From NCBI GenBank assembly GCA_904387055.1, contig CAJFKV010000001.1:1-64000 (forward strand): DNA of 64,000 nt, given 5' to 3'. The position numbers and the translations under genes are program-made. Every line of letters begins with the position of its first letter. Position 1 is the first letter of the stretch. Shown piece by piece: positions 15,617 to 24,825 of this stretch. This stretch comes from Candidatus Heteroruminococcus faecigallinarum (GTDB lineage: Bacteria > Bacillota > Clostridia > Oscillospirales > Ruminococcaceae). Under the pieces are notes generated by a model. The model made no database searches. It saw only the letters and a program-made list of their open reading frames with translations, and had not been told where the DNA came from.

Positions 15617-18148
15617 ATGAAAGAACGAAACGACGAGCCCCGGGCTATTCAGATCCGCGGGGCGCGGGTGCATAACCTGAAAGATGTGGACGTGGAGATT
15701 CCCCTTCACCAGATTGTGGCCGTAGCAGGGGTATCCGGCTCCGGCAAATCCTCCCTGGCCCTGGGCGTGCTGTACGCGGAGGGCTCCCGCCGGTATTTGG
15801 AGGCCCTTTCCACCTATACCCGCCGGCGGATGACCCAGGCGGCAAAGGCGGATGTGGACCAGGTTCTCTATGTACCGGCGGCGCTGGCCCTTCACCAGCG
15901 GCCGGGGGTCCCGGGAATCCGCAGCACCTTCGGCACCGGGACCGAGCTGCTCAACAGCCTGCGGCTGATGTATTCCCGGCTCGCCAGCCACCCTTGCCCC
16001 AACGGCCACTACCTGCCCCCCACACTGGCGGTGGCGGCGGAGCGGGAGCTGGTCTGTCCCCAGTGCGGCGCCCATTTTTACGCCCCGGGGGCCGAGGAGC
16101 TGGCCTTCAACAGCCAGGGGGCCTGCCGCACCTGCGGGGGGACCGGGATTGTCCGCACCGTGGACCGCTCCACCCTGGTGCCGGACGACTCCCTCACCAT
16201 CGACCAGGGAGCGGTGGCCCCCTGGAACTCCCTCATGTGGTCGCTGATGACCGATGTCTGCCGGGAGATGGGGGTCCGCACCGACGTGCCCTTCCGGGAG
16301 CTGAGCGACCAGGAAAAGGCGATTGTGTACGACGGCCCCGCGGTGAAGAAGCACATCCTCTACCACGCCAAGAATTCCAACCAGGCGGGAGAGCTGGATT
16401 TTACCTATTATAACGCGGTCTATACGGTGGAGAACGCCTTGGCCAAGGTAAAGGACGAAAAGGGAATGAAGCGGGTGGAAAAGTTCCTGAAGGAGGAATC
16501 CTGTCCCGACTGCGGCGGGACGCGCCTGTCCAAGGAGGCCCGCGCTCCCCGGCTGCGGGGCATCGGCCTGGACGAGGCCTGCCGGATGCCCCTGGCCCAG
16601 CTGGTGTCCTGGGTGGAGGGGGTGCCGGCCTCCCTCCCGGAGGAGATGGGCCCTATGGCGATCAGCATCTGCCAGTCCTTCCAGACGGCGGCCCGGCGGC
16701 TGATGGAGCTGGGGCTGGGATATTTGGCCCTGGACCGGGCGGCCTCCACCCTCTCCACCGGGGAGCGGCAGCGGATGCAGCTGGCCCGGGCGGTGCGCAA
16801 CCGGACGACCGGGGTGCTGTATGTGCTGGACGAGCCCTCCATCGGCCTGCATCCCTCCAACATAGTGGGCCTTTCCCGGGTGATGGAGGACCTGGTGGCC
16901 GACGGCAATTCGGTCTTGCTGGTGGATCACGACATCCAAATCCTGTCCCAGGCCGACTGGGTGGTGGAGATGGGCCCCCAGGCCGGGGCGGACGGGGGAG
17001 AGGTGATCGCCCAGGGCACGGTGGAGGAGATCGGGCAGAATCCCCGCTCCCTGATCGGGCCCTTCCTCTCGGGGAACACCCAGGTGCAGGTCCGCTGCCC
17101 GGCGGAGGAAGGGGAACTCTTTGCCTGCGGGCGGATTCGCCTGTCCACCGGGGCGATCCACACCGTCAGGCCCCTGGAGGTGGCCATCCCCAAGGGCCGG
17201 CTGACGGTGGTGACCGGCGTCTCCGGTTCCGGCAAGACCACCCTCATTCTGGAGAGCCTGGTCCCCGGTCTGGAGGCTACCGTGGCCGGCCGGCCGCTGC
17301 CGAATCCGGTTACCGCCCTGGAGGCGGAGGGAATTTCCCGCGTCAAGTTGATTGACGCCACCCCCATCGGCATCAATATCCGCTCCACCGTGGCCACCTA
17401 TGCCAATGTACACGATGAACTGCGCAAGATTTACGCCAGGCTCCCCCAGGCCAAGGAGATGGGGCTTAAAGCGGGAGATTTTTCCTACAACACCGGGCGG
17501 CTGCGGTGCCCCACCTGCGACGGCACCGGCTCCATCAGCCTGGACGTCCAGTTCTTGCCGGATGTGGAGATCCCCTGTCCGGACTGCCGGGGCTCCCGCT
17601 ATGGCAAAGAGGCGGGCCGGGTGTGTTCCGGTGGTCCCCACGGGGAGGCGTATTCCCTTCCCGACCTGATGTCCATGGATGTGCACCATGCCCGGGCCGT
17701 CTGCGCCCGGTGGAAGACCGTCTCCCAGCGCCTGCAGGTACTGGAGGATCTGGGGCTGGGTTACCTGACGCTGGGAGAAGCGACCCCCAGCCTCTCCGGC
17801 GGGGAGGCCCAGCGCCTCAAGCTGGCCAGCGAGATGGGGAGAGGACAGGAGGACACCGTATTTGTCTTTGACGAGCCCACCATCGGGCTGCATCCTCTGG
17901 ATGTACAGACGCTGCTCCAGGTGTTCCAGACGTTGATTGAACAGGGGGCGACGGTGGTGGTCATCGAGCACGACCTGGATGTGATCCAGAATGGGGATTA
18001 CATCATCGATATGGGCCCCGGCGGCGGGGAAGAGGGCGGCCGGATTGTGGCGGCCGGAACCCCCGACCAGCTCGCTCGCTGTGAGGCCAGCGTAACCGGC
18101 CGCTACCTGCGCCGGTACCGGGAACAGTTTGCCCACCGGGAGGGATGA
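15617..18148 (+). CDS. Short UvrA-like ABC ATPase (UvrA2/DrrC type)
   Basis: An 843-residue double ABC ATPase of the UvrA superfamily, about 100 residues shorter than housekeeping UvrA. Both nucleotide-binding halves are complete: Walker A GVSGSGKSSLAL (about 38) and GVSGSGKTTLIL (about 535), signatures LSTGERQRMQLA and LSGGEAQRLKLA, and switch histidines in LVDHD and VIEHD. Zinc-binding pairs CPQCG, CRTCGGTG, CPDCGGTR, CPTCDGTG and CPDCRGSR are visible. Short paralogs usually act beside a normal UvrA, in repair or drug tolerance. The ATG at 15617 follows AGAGG. It overlaps the next gene by four bases, which implies coupled translation. Confidence 0.9.
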   Translation: MKERNDEPRAIQIRGARVHNLKDVDVEIPLHQIVAVAGVSGSGKSSLALGVLYAEGSRRYLEALSTYTRRRMTQAAKADVDQVLYVPAALALHQRPGVPGIRSTFGTGTELLNSLRLMYSRLASHPCPNGHYLPPTLAVAAERELVCPQCGAHFYAPGAEELAFNSQGACRTCGGTGIVRTVDRSTLVPDDSLTIDQGAVAPWNSLMWSLMTDVCREMGVRTDVPFRELSDQEKAIVYDGPAVKKHILYHAKNSNQAGELDFTYYNAVYTVENALAKVKDEKGMKRVEKFLKEESCPDCGGTRLSKEARAPRLRGIGLDEACRMPLAQLVSWVEGVPASLPEEMGPMAISICQSFQTAARRLMELGLGYLALDRAASTLSTGERQRMQLARAVRNRTTGVLYVLDEPSIGLHPSNIVGLSRVMEDLVADGNSVLLVDHDIQILSQADWVVEMGPQAGADGGEVIAQGTVEEIGQNPRSLIGPFLSGNTQVQVRCPAEEGELFACGRIRLSTGAIHTVRPLEVAIPKGRLTVVTGVSGSGKTTLILESLVPGLEATVAGRPLPNPVTALEAEGISRVKLIDATPIGINIRSTVATYANVHDELRKIYARLPQAKEMGLKAGDFSYNTGRLRCPTCDGTGSISLDVQFLPDVEIPCPDCRGSRYGKEAGRVCSGGPHGEAYSLPDLMSMDVHHARAVCARWKTVSQRLQVLEDLGLGYLTLGEATPSLSGGEAQRLKLASEMGRGQEDTVFVFDEPTIGLHPLDVQTLLQVFQTLIEQGATVVVIEHDLDVIQNGDYIIDMGPGGGEEGGRIVAAGTPDQLARCEASVTGRYLRRYREQFAHREG

Positions 18149-20082
18149 CCATGGGGAAGAACGGGTCCGCCGGCAGTTGGGAGCGCTATTTTGCGGCAGC
18201 GCAGGAGTATGCCCGCTGCCATGGCACCCTCGCCATTGGGAAGACCGTGGTGGTGGACGGCATTCCCCTGGGCCGGTGGCTGGACAGCCAGCGGCAGAAA
18301 CAATCGGCCGGCCGGCTGTCCCAGGAACAGGAGGCCCGGCTGGAGGCCATCGGGATGGTATGGCGGATCCGGGATGCCCACTGGGAACGGATGTACCAGG
18401 GGGCAAGGGAGTATGCCCGGGAGCAGGGCCATCTGGAGGTGCCGAAGGGGTATCTGGTAGACGGCCACGACCTGGCGCAGTGGCTGGCAGGGTGCCGGGC
18501 GCGGGCCGCCTCCCTGCCGCCGGAAAGGCGAAAGCGCCTCGAGGAGATCGGCCTCTCCTTCGACAAGCGGACCGCCTACCGCCGGGCCTGCTGGGAACAG
18601 GGATATGCCCGGGCGGTGGTCTATTTCCAGCGAAACGGCCATCTCTATGTGCCGGAGGCTTACCTGGACGATGCCCGGTATACCCTGGGGCGGTGGATCC
18701 GCAGCCAGCGGGCCGGGTATCGCCACGGGCGCCTTTCCCTGGAGCAGATCCAGCGGCTGGAGGCAATCGGCATGGTGTGGCGGGTGGAGCAGCGGGTGCA
18801 GACCTCCTTTGCCGAGCAGGCCATCTTCTACTACCTGAAGAAGTTGTTTCCCGACGGAGAGAACCAGAACCGCAGCCGGTGCGGCTGTGAACTGGACATC
18901 TACATTCCGTCCTTGGGGCTGGCGGTGGAATACGACAGTCTCTCCTTCCATGGACCGGCCAAAGCCGACCGGGACCTTGCCAAAAACCGCCAGTGCCGGG
19001 GAAAGGTGTTCCTGGTGCGGGTACGCCATCGGGACTGCCCCTATTTGGGGGAGAACGACGCTTTTGTCCACTACCTGTACTACGACCAGGAGGACCAGCT
19101 GGAGCGGGTCATCCGGGAGCTGCTGGAGCTGGTGCACAGTCGGTATGGAACCGATATCCGCCCGGCGGCGGTGGACCTGGAACGGGACCGGGCCGCGATT
19201 TCCGAGCAATTGTCCAGCCGGGTCGACTATCTCTGGCGCAGGAAGCTTGCCGATGCCCAGGCCTTTTATCGGGAGCATGGGCATCTGGACATCCCCTATG
19301 GGTACATGGTCCGGGGATACAACCTGGGGAGCTGGCTGCAGGACCAGCGGAAAGCCTATGGGCAGCACCGGCTGACCAGCGACAAGGTTCAGGCCCTGGA
19401 GGCGATGGGGATCAAGTGGCGGTATCTGGACGAAACCTGGAACGCCTATTATGAACAGGTGAAGGAGCATTACCAGCGCCATGGCCACACCCGGTTTTCA
19501 CCGGGCAGCAAGGCGGAACGTCCGCTCTTTCACTGGAAGCACGATCAGATCAAGCTGCTGCGCAATCATTCGATCGACCAGGATAGGGCAGCCCTATTGG
19601 CCGGGATCGGCATCACGGCGGCCTATACGGCGGAAGGCAACTTTGAGCAGATGTGCCGCCGTGTGGAGGCCTTTCGCCGGGAGAACGGCCACAGCCTGGT
19701 TCCCGTCAACCATTCCACCCCGGACGGGGTGCCGCTGGGGAAGTGGCTCCAGCGGCAGCGTGGCTTGCTGAAGCAGGGGAAGCTCTCCCCGGAGCGGCTT
19801 GCCCGTTTGAAGGAAGCGGGGTTCTGTCCCCACCTCCACCAGGAACGGTTTTGGCAATGGGTCGAGCTGCTGAAGGTCTACCGACGGGACCACGGGGATC
19901 TGCTGGTGCCCCAGGCATGTGTTCTGGAGGGAAAGCTTCTGGGCAAGTTTGTCAACAAGACGCGGGTGGAGTACCGACGGGGCCGCCTGGACCCGGAACG
20001 GGTTGCGGTGCTGGAAGAACTGGGGATGGTGTGGTACATTGCGCCCGGTGATCGAGAGGCAAAAAAGGCCGGCCAGCGGTAA
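18145..20082 (+). CDS. Helicase-associated repeats around a PD-(D/E)XK domain
   Basis: A 645-residue protein with seven helicase-associated (HA) repeats at about residues 12-73, 79-139, 149-212, 363-425, 431-490, 499-560 and 568-630. Each has the pattern HGhLxVP ... LGxWLxxQR ... LxxIGhxW. Between repeats three and four (about 219-335) lies a Vsr/DUF559-like endonuclease fold: E224, D251 in ELDIYIP, E262 and D264 in AVEYD, H269, then RDLAKNRQCRGKVFLVRVRH. HA repeats normally follow a superfamily 2 helicase motor, which is absent. Nuclease activity is inferred. It overlaps the UvrA-like gene by four bases and ends at a terminator. Confidence 0.85.
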   Translation: MTMGKNGSAGSWERYFAAAQEYARCHGTLAIGKTVVVDGIPLGRWLDSQRQKQSAGRLSQEQEARLEAIGMVWRIRDAHWERMYQGAREYAREQGHLEVPKGYLVDGHDLAQWLAGCRARAASLPPERRKRLEEIGLSFDKRTAYRRACWEQGYARAVVYFQRNGHLYVPEAYLDDARYTLGRWIRSQRAGYRHGRLSLEQIQRLEAIGMVWRVEQRVQTSFAEQAIFYYLKKLFPDGENQNRSRCGCELDIYIPSLGLAVEYDSLSFHGPAKADRDLAKNRQCRGKVFLVRVRHRDCPYLGENDAFVHYLYYDQEDQLERVIRELLELVHSRYGTDIRPAAVDLERDRAAISEQLSSRVDYLWRRKLADAQAFYREHGHLDIPYGYMVRGYNLGSWLQDQRKAYGQHRLTSDKVQALEAMGIKWRYLDETWNAYYEQVKEHYQRHGHTRFSPGSKAERPLFHWKHDQIKLLRNHSIDQDRAALLAGIGITAAYTAEGNFEQMCRRVEAFRRENGHSLVPVNHSTPDGVPLGKWLQRQRGLLKQGKLSPERLARLKEAGFCPHLHQERFWQWVELLKVYRRDHGDLLVPQACVLEGKLLGKFVNKTRVEYRRGRLDPERVAVLEELGMVWYIAPGDREAKKAGQR

Positions 20083-20229
20083 AAACACCAATCCGGGACG
20101 CTTCGGGCCGGAAGACTCGTTTTTGCATCCGCATCGAGATACGCGAAAGAGGACAGAAAAAAGAAGCGTTCATCGCAGAAAAAAATCTGGACTGCGCCAC
20201 TGCCTCCGTTCAGGTACTGGCAGGGCTGT

Positions 20230-20279
20230 GGCCGAAGGTTCGGGAGCAATGTCCGGATATCAACTTTCGGCCGTTTTTT
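20230..20279 (+). terminator. Terminator of the uvrA-like operon
   Basis: GGCCGAAGGTT (20230-20240) pairs with AACTTTCGGCC (20262-20272, one G-U pair), and TTTTTT follows at 20274-20279. It lies about 150 bases after the HA-repeat gene stop. Confidence 0.7.
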
Positions 20280-20399
20280 CTGCAAATCAGATGGGAAAAC
20301 AAGTCCCTGTTCGTTTTCGGATATTGGAAAGCGGGCAGGGACCTTTTGCTGTATCATTGGAAAAACATGGATGGCGAGAGCCGATTGCACAGGGCAGTC

Positions 20400-20660
20400 T
20401 ATAAACGTTTTGGTATAAACAGCATAACCAATGGAGACTTCCCCCCGGCTGTCCTTTCTTGTATAGTGAGAGCGGGGAGATCCAGGGATAGGGACATCTG
20501 GAGGACACTTATCCTCCAAGGGATAGGCTTGTTTGTGTCGGACTCCCCGGAAGACGGCCGGGCAGGAGAAGGTCTGCCCAAGGCAAACGAAATCGAACCT
20601 TCTCCGCCCCTTGGAAGGGAGAAGGGGAACGGTTTATCCGAGGAACAGGAGGTTTTCCCA
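20400..20660 (+). other. Possible structured leader of lipoprotein flavodoxin
   Basis: No gene is seen between 20280 and 20660. A TATAGT at 20462-20467 could be a -10 box. Downstream are several paired elements, including GGAGGA with TCCTCC near 20501-20519 and GGAGAAGGT (20565-20573) with ACCTTCTCC (20597-20605). It does not match any riboswitch class I can recognise. Confidence 0.35.
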
Positions 20661-21317
20661 ATGAGACTGTGGAAAAAAGGCATTTGTTTGCTGCTGGCGG
20701 TGGCGGCGATGGCGACTGTGACCGCCTGTGGTTCGTCCTCTTCCCAGAGCGAGGAACCCGTCAGCAGCAGCGAGGTGTCCAGCAGCGAGGCCGCCGGTGA
20801 AGCATCCAGCAGTGAATCCGCCGGGGAGGGCGGAACCCTGGTGGTGTACTTCTCGGCAACGGGCAATACCCAGGCCGTCGCCCAGACCATTGCCGACTCG
20901 CTGAACGCGGATCTTTATGAGATTGTCCCGGAGGACCCCTATACCGAGGAGGATCTGGACTGGAACGTGGCGGACAGCCGGGTAAATGTGGAGCATGAGG
21001 ACCCGGATTTCCGGCCGGCCATCGCCGGCGGCGTGCCGGATCTGAGCGGCTACGATACCGTCTTTATCGGGTATCCCCTTTGGTGGCGCCAGGCCCCCAA
21101 TATTGTGTGGAACTTTGTGGAGAGCAGCGACCTGGCAGGCAAGACGATGATCCCCTTCTGCACCTCCATGTCCGACGGGATCGGCACCAGCGGGGAGACC
21201 CTGGCGGCCATGGCCCCCGATGCCACCTGGCTGGCCGGCGAGCGCTTTGGGGAAAGTCTGGACGAGGCCAGCGTCATCCAGTGGGTGGAGAGCCTGGGGC
21301 TTTCCACCGCCCAATAG
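20661..21317 (+). CDS. Lipid-anchored flavodoxin-family protein
   Basis: A 218-residue protein with a lipoprotein signal peptide (lipobox VTAC), a Ser/Glu-rich tether to about residue 56 and a flavodoxin domain. The FMN phosphate loop is FSATGNTQAVA (about 63-73), followed by YPLWWRQAPNIVWNF, typical of the flavodoxin_4 family. Members normally carry electrons or reduce small molecules inside the cell, so export to the outer face of the membrane is unusual. AGGAGG lies nine bases before the ATG. It stands alone between two terminators. FMN binding and substrate are inferred. Confidence 0.88.
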   Translation: MRLWKKGICLLLAVAAMATVTACGSSSSQSEEPVSSSEVSSSEAAGEASSSESAGEGGTLVVYFSATGNTQAVAQTIADSLNADLYEIVPEDPYTEEDLDWNVADSRVNVEHEDPDFRPAIAGGVPDLSGYDTVFIGYPLWWRQAPNIVWNFVESSDLAGKTMIPFCTSMSDGIGTSGETLAAMAPDATWLAGERFGESLDEASVIQWVESLGLSTAQ

Positions 21318-21349
21318 TTCCTTCCCATCCCAACATCATTCCCACGAGC

Positions 21350-21384
21350 GGGGGCCTTCGCAGCAGGCGAGGGCCCCTTTTTTT
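21350..21384 (+). terminator. Terminator of lipoprotein flavodoxin
   Basis: GGGGGCCTTCGC pairs with GCGAGGGCCCC and is followed by seven T (21378-21384), about 30 bases after the stop codon. Confidence 0.85.
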
Positions 21385-21509
21385 GTTGTGGAAAGGGGCC
21401 GAATACAGGGGAAGAGAACCGGTGGGATTTTCAGCCTCCTTTCAGCCTTTGTTCCTATAATGGCAGGGATACCAGTCCTGGAAACAGGATGGAAATGAGG
21501 AGGTCAACC

Positions 21510-22490
21510 ATGATTACAGTTGAGCATCTGACCAAGTGTTATGGTGATTTCACGGCGGTGGACGACCTTTCCTTTACCATTGAGGAAGGGCATGTTTACG
21601 GCTTTTTGGGTCCCAACGGGGCCGGAAAGTCCACCACGATGAACATCATGACCGGCTGTCTCTCCGCCACCAAAGGGACGGTGAAGATCGACGGCCACGA
21701 TATTTTTGAAGAGGCGAAGGAAGCCAAACGACAAATAGGGTATCTGCCGGAGCAGCCGCCCCTCTATATGAACGAGACCCCGGTGGAATATCTGCGGTTT
21801 GTCGGGGAAGCAAAGGGCCTTCGCGGGGAGGAACTGAACCGCCAGGTGGAGGACGTGATCCAGCAGACGCGGATTGCCGATGTGAAGAACCGTTCTATCA
21901 CCGCTCTTTCCAAAGGTTACCGCCAGCGGGTGGGGATTGCCCAGGCGCTCCTGGGGAACCCCAAGGTGATCATTCTGGACGAACCTACGGTGGGGCTGGA
22001 CCCCATCCAGATCATCGAGATCCGGGACCTGATCAAGCAGCTGGGGAAGGCCCATACAGTGATCTTCAGCTCCCATATTCTGTCGGAGGTACAGACGGTC
22101 TGCGACAAGATCCTGATCATCGCCAAGGGAAAGCTGATTGCCTTTGACGATCCGGAAAACCTGGAGAACCGTCTTCTCACGCCCAACGAGATCACCCTCA
22201 CCATCGGGTCCAGCCGGGAGAAGGCGGAGAAAATCCTGGCCGGCGTGGACCATATCGCCGATTGTGTCCTGGAAGAGAAGGAAGAGGGGATGGTGTTGGC
22301 CAAGCTGAAGACCGACCGGGAGAATATCTACGATACTTCTCGGGCGTTGTTCTTTGCGTTTGCACAGGAGAACACTCCCCTATTGGAGATGACCCTGAAG
22401 AAGGCCAACCTGGAGGAAATCTTCCTTGAGCTGACCGAGACCAGCGAGCCCGACCCAGCCGGCGGGGAAAAGGAGGAGGAGACAGCGTGA
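21510..22490 (+). CDS. Gld-type ABC transporter ATPase
   Basis: A 326-residue ABC-2 class ATPase. It has Walker A GPNGAGKSTT (about 36), the signature LSKGYRQRVGIAQ, Walker B VIILDEPTVGLDP and the switch SSHILSEV. About 90 extra C-terminal residues follow the core, as in GldA-like and ABC-2 export ATPases. GAGGAGG is well spaced before the ATG at 21510. It begins a four-gene operon in which each gene overlaps or touches the next. By family it forms a complex with the permease and GldG-like protein; the cargo is unknown. Confidence 0.9.
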   Translation: MITVEHLTKCYGDFTAVDDLSFTIEEGHVYGFLGPNGAGKSTTMNIMTGCLSATKGTVKIDGHDIFEEAKEAKRQIGYLPEQPPLYMNETPVEYLRFVGEAKGLRGEELNRQVEDVIQQTRIADVKNRSITALSKGYRQRVGIAQALLGNPKVIILDEPTVGLDPIQIIEIRDLIKQLGKAHTVIFSSHILSEVQTVCDKILIIAKGKLIAFDDPENLENRLLTPNEITLTIGSSREKAEKILAGVDHIADCVLEEKEEGMVLAKLKTDRENIYDTSRALFFAFAQENTPLLEMTLKKANLEEIFLELTETSEPDPAGGEKEEETA

Positions 22491-23350
22491 TTGCGGTGTT
22501 GAAACATGAACTGAGAAGCTATTTTCACTCTCTCACCGCCTATGTGTTCGGTGCGTTTTTGCTGGCCTTTGTGGGGCTTGGCGCCATGCTGTACAACCTG
22601 CAGGCAGCGGTGAGCAACTTTGAGTATGTCCTCAGCTTTAGCAGCTTGATCTTTGTGGTGATCGTTCCCATTCTCACCATGCGGGTGGTGGCCGAGGAGC
22701 GGAAGCAGAAAACCGACCAGCTCCTCTACTCCCTGCCCATCACCACCGTCCAGGTGATTGTGGGCAAGTACCTGGCGCTCTTGATCCTCTACCTGATTCC
22801 CCTGGCCATTATCTCGGTGTACCCCTTGATCTTTGCCCAGTTCGGCGAGGTGTACCTGCTGACCTCCTATGGGTCGATCCTGGCCTTCTTTATCATGGGG
22901 GCGGCCCTCATCGCTGTAGGGGTGTTTATCTCCTCCCTCACCGATAACCAGGGCCTTGCGGCGGGGATTGGCATTGCTGTGATCCTCTTTAACTACTACA
23001 GCGTCAGCCTGTCCGAGTATGTGTCCGCCACTGCCTTTGGTTCGGTGGTCGCCCTGCTGGTGCTGATCTTCCTGCTGGGGGCGGTGGTCCATTACCTGAC
23101 CCGCAACGCCAACCTGGCCTATGGGGTCTGTTTTGTACTGATTGCCGCCGTTATGGTGCTTTACTTTGTGGACAGTACCGCCTTTGAGGGGCTGCTGCCC
23201 GGCATCATGACCAAGCTGTCCCTTTTTGAACGGTTTACCACCTTTGTCAATGGGGTTTTTGACATGACGGCCATGGTTTACTATCTGTCGGTCATTGTGT
23301 TCTTCCTGTTCCTCTCGGTCCAGTCCCTTGAAAAAAGGAGGTATAACTGA
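22487..23350 (+). CDS. ABC-2 permease (GldF-like)
   Basis: A 287-residue ABC-2 permease with six hydrophobic segments. The TMRVVAEERKQKTDQLLYSLPIT stretch (about 62-84) is the cytoplasmic helix typical of GldF/NosY-like permeases. It pairs with the preceding ATPase, overlapping it by four bases. The first residues MIAVLKHELRSYFHS are the usual family N-terminus. Confidence 0.88.
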   Translation: MIAVLKHELRSYFHSLTAYVFGAFLLAFVGLGAMLYNLQAAVSNFEYVLSFSSLIFVVIVPILTMRVVAEERKQKTDQLLYSLPITTVQVIVGKYLALLILYLIPLAIISVYPLIFAQFGEVYLLTSYGSILAFFIMGAALIAVGVFISSLTDNQGLAAGIGIAVILFNYYSVSLSEYVSATAFGSVVALLVLIFLLGAVVHYLTRNANLAYGVCFVLIAAVMVLYFVDSTAFEGLLPGIMTKLSLFERFTTFVNGVFDMTAMVYYLSVIVFFLFLSVQSLEKRRYN

Positions 23351-24825
23351 TGAAGAAGTGGCCGATCTTCCACCATTCCCCCAAACAGCCAGATCCCAAT
23401 CCGTCCGGAAGCCACATTGCCTCCCAGGCAGGTTCCTATTCTCTGGCCCTGACGGCCGTGGTGCTGGCCCTGGTTATTGTGATCAACATTCTGGTTTCCG
23501 CGCTGCCCACCAACCTGACCCAGTATGACATCAGCGCCAGCAAGCTCTACTCCATCACCAGCAATACCAAAGTGGTGGTGAACGCCCTGGAAGAGGATGT
23601 GACCATCTACTGGATCGTCCAGTCGGGCCAGGAGGACGCCGTCATCCAAAACCTCCTGGACCGGTACGAAAGCCTCTCCGACCACATCACCGTGGTCAAG
23701 CGGAATCCCGACGTCTATCCCACCTTTGCCCAGCAGTATACCGACGAGCAGGTGACCAACAACAGCCTGGTCGTGGAGTGCGGCGACCGCAGCCGGTATA
23801 TCGGGTATGACGACATCTATCTGCAGGAAGCGGATCTGTATTCCTACACGTATAACACCTCCTTTGACGGCGAAGGCGCCATCACCTCGGCCATCGACTA
23901 TGTGGTCAACGCCGATCAGCCCCAGATCTATCTGCTGGAGGGGCACGGGGAAACAGAGCTGCCCGCCACCTTCAGCGAGCAGCTGGAGCGGGAGAATATG
24001 GAACTGAATACCTTCTCCCTCCTCACGGTGGACACCGTGCCGGAAGAGGCGGACTGTGTCATGATCTACGGCCCCACCAGCGATATTTCCCAGGAAGAGC
24101 GGGACATGCTGGCGGAGTATGTGGACGGCGGCGGCAAACTGCTGGTAATGGCCGGCCCAGTGGAGGACGGTTCCCTGGAGAATCTGTACAGCCTGCTGGA
24201 CGAGTATGGAATCTCGGCCAGCGAAGGCATTGTAGTGGAGGGGGACCGGGCCCATTATGCTTTCCAGGCGCCCTTTGCCCTTATGCCCGATATGGCCAGC
24301 AGCGAGATTAGCGACTCGCTGATTGAGGAAAACTACTTCCCCATCCTGCCCATCTCCACCGGCCTCACCGTTTCGGCGGAGGACAACCGTTCCGGGGCCA
24401 CGGTGACCCAGCTGCTCACCACCTCCGATTCGGCCTTCAGCAAGGTGGCCGGTTACGATCTGGAGACCTATGAGAAAGAAGAGGGGGATTTGGACGGTCC
24501 CTTTGCAGTGGCGGTTTCGGTGGAAGAGACGGGCGGCGGGGAAATTGTCTGGTTCAGCTCGTCCGCCTTCCTGGAGGATATGTACAACGCCTACTCATCG
24601 GGGGCCAATGTGAACCTGGCGGTCAATTCCCTCTCCTCCATGATGGGAGAGAGCGAGGCTATGGCCATCCGCAGCAAATCTCTCAACTACAACTATCTCA
24701 CCATCAGCGACTCCACATCGTCGTTCTTGAAGGTGATGATGATCGGCGTATTCCCCCTGCTGTATCTGGGGATTGGCATCGGCGTGGTGCTGAAAAGGAG
24801 GAGAATGCAGAATGAAACGGTATAA
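23350..24825 (+). CDS. GldG-family ABC transporter-associated protein
   Basis: A 491-residue protein with an N-terminal anchor (about 30-53), a large extracytoplasmic GldG-like domain (KLYSITSNTKVVVNALEEDVTIYW; IYLLEGHGETELPATFSEQL; YVDGGGKLLVMAGP) and a C-terminal membrane helix followed by KRRR. Homologs sit with the ABC-2 permease at the cell surface and are common in non-gliding Firmicutes. It starts on the last base of the permease stop and overlaps the following gene by 14 bases. Confidence 0.88.
   Translation: MKKWPIFHHSPKQPDPNPSGSHIASQAGSYSLALTAVVLALVIVINILVSALPTNLTQYDISASKLYSITSNTKVVVNALEEDVTIYWIVQSGQEDAVIQNLLDRYESLSDHITVVKRNPDVYPTFAQQYTDEQVTNNSLVVECGDRSRYIGYDDIYLQEADLYSYTYNTSFDGEGAITSAIDYVVNADQPQIYLLEGHGETELPATFSEQLERENMELNTFSLLTVDTVPEEADCVMIYGPTSDISQEERDMLAEYVDGGGKLLVMAGPVEDGSLENLYSLLDEYGISASEGIVVEGDRAHYAFQAPFALMPDMASSEISDSLIEENYFPILPISTGLTVSAEDNRSGATVTQLLTTSDSAFSKVAGYDLETYEKEEGDLDGPFAVAVSVEETGGGEIVWFSSSAFLEDMYNAYSSGANVNLAVNSLSSMMGESEAMAIRSKSLNYNYLTISDSTSSFLKVMMIGVFPLLYLGIGIGVVLKRRRMQNETV

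Noticed and set aside
15599..18766. 1055-codon minus-strand frame opposite the UvrA-like gene
   Set aside because: Low-complexity Gly/His/Pro composition and a real ATPase on the other strand.
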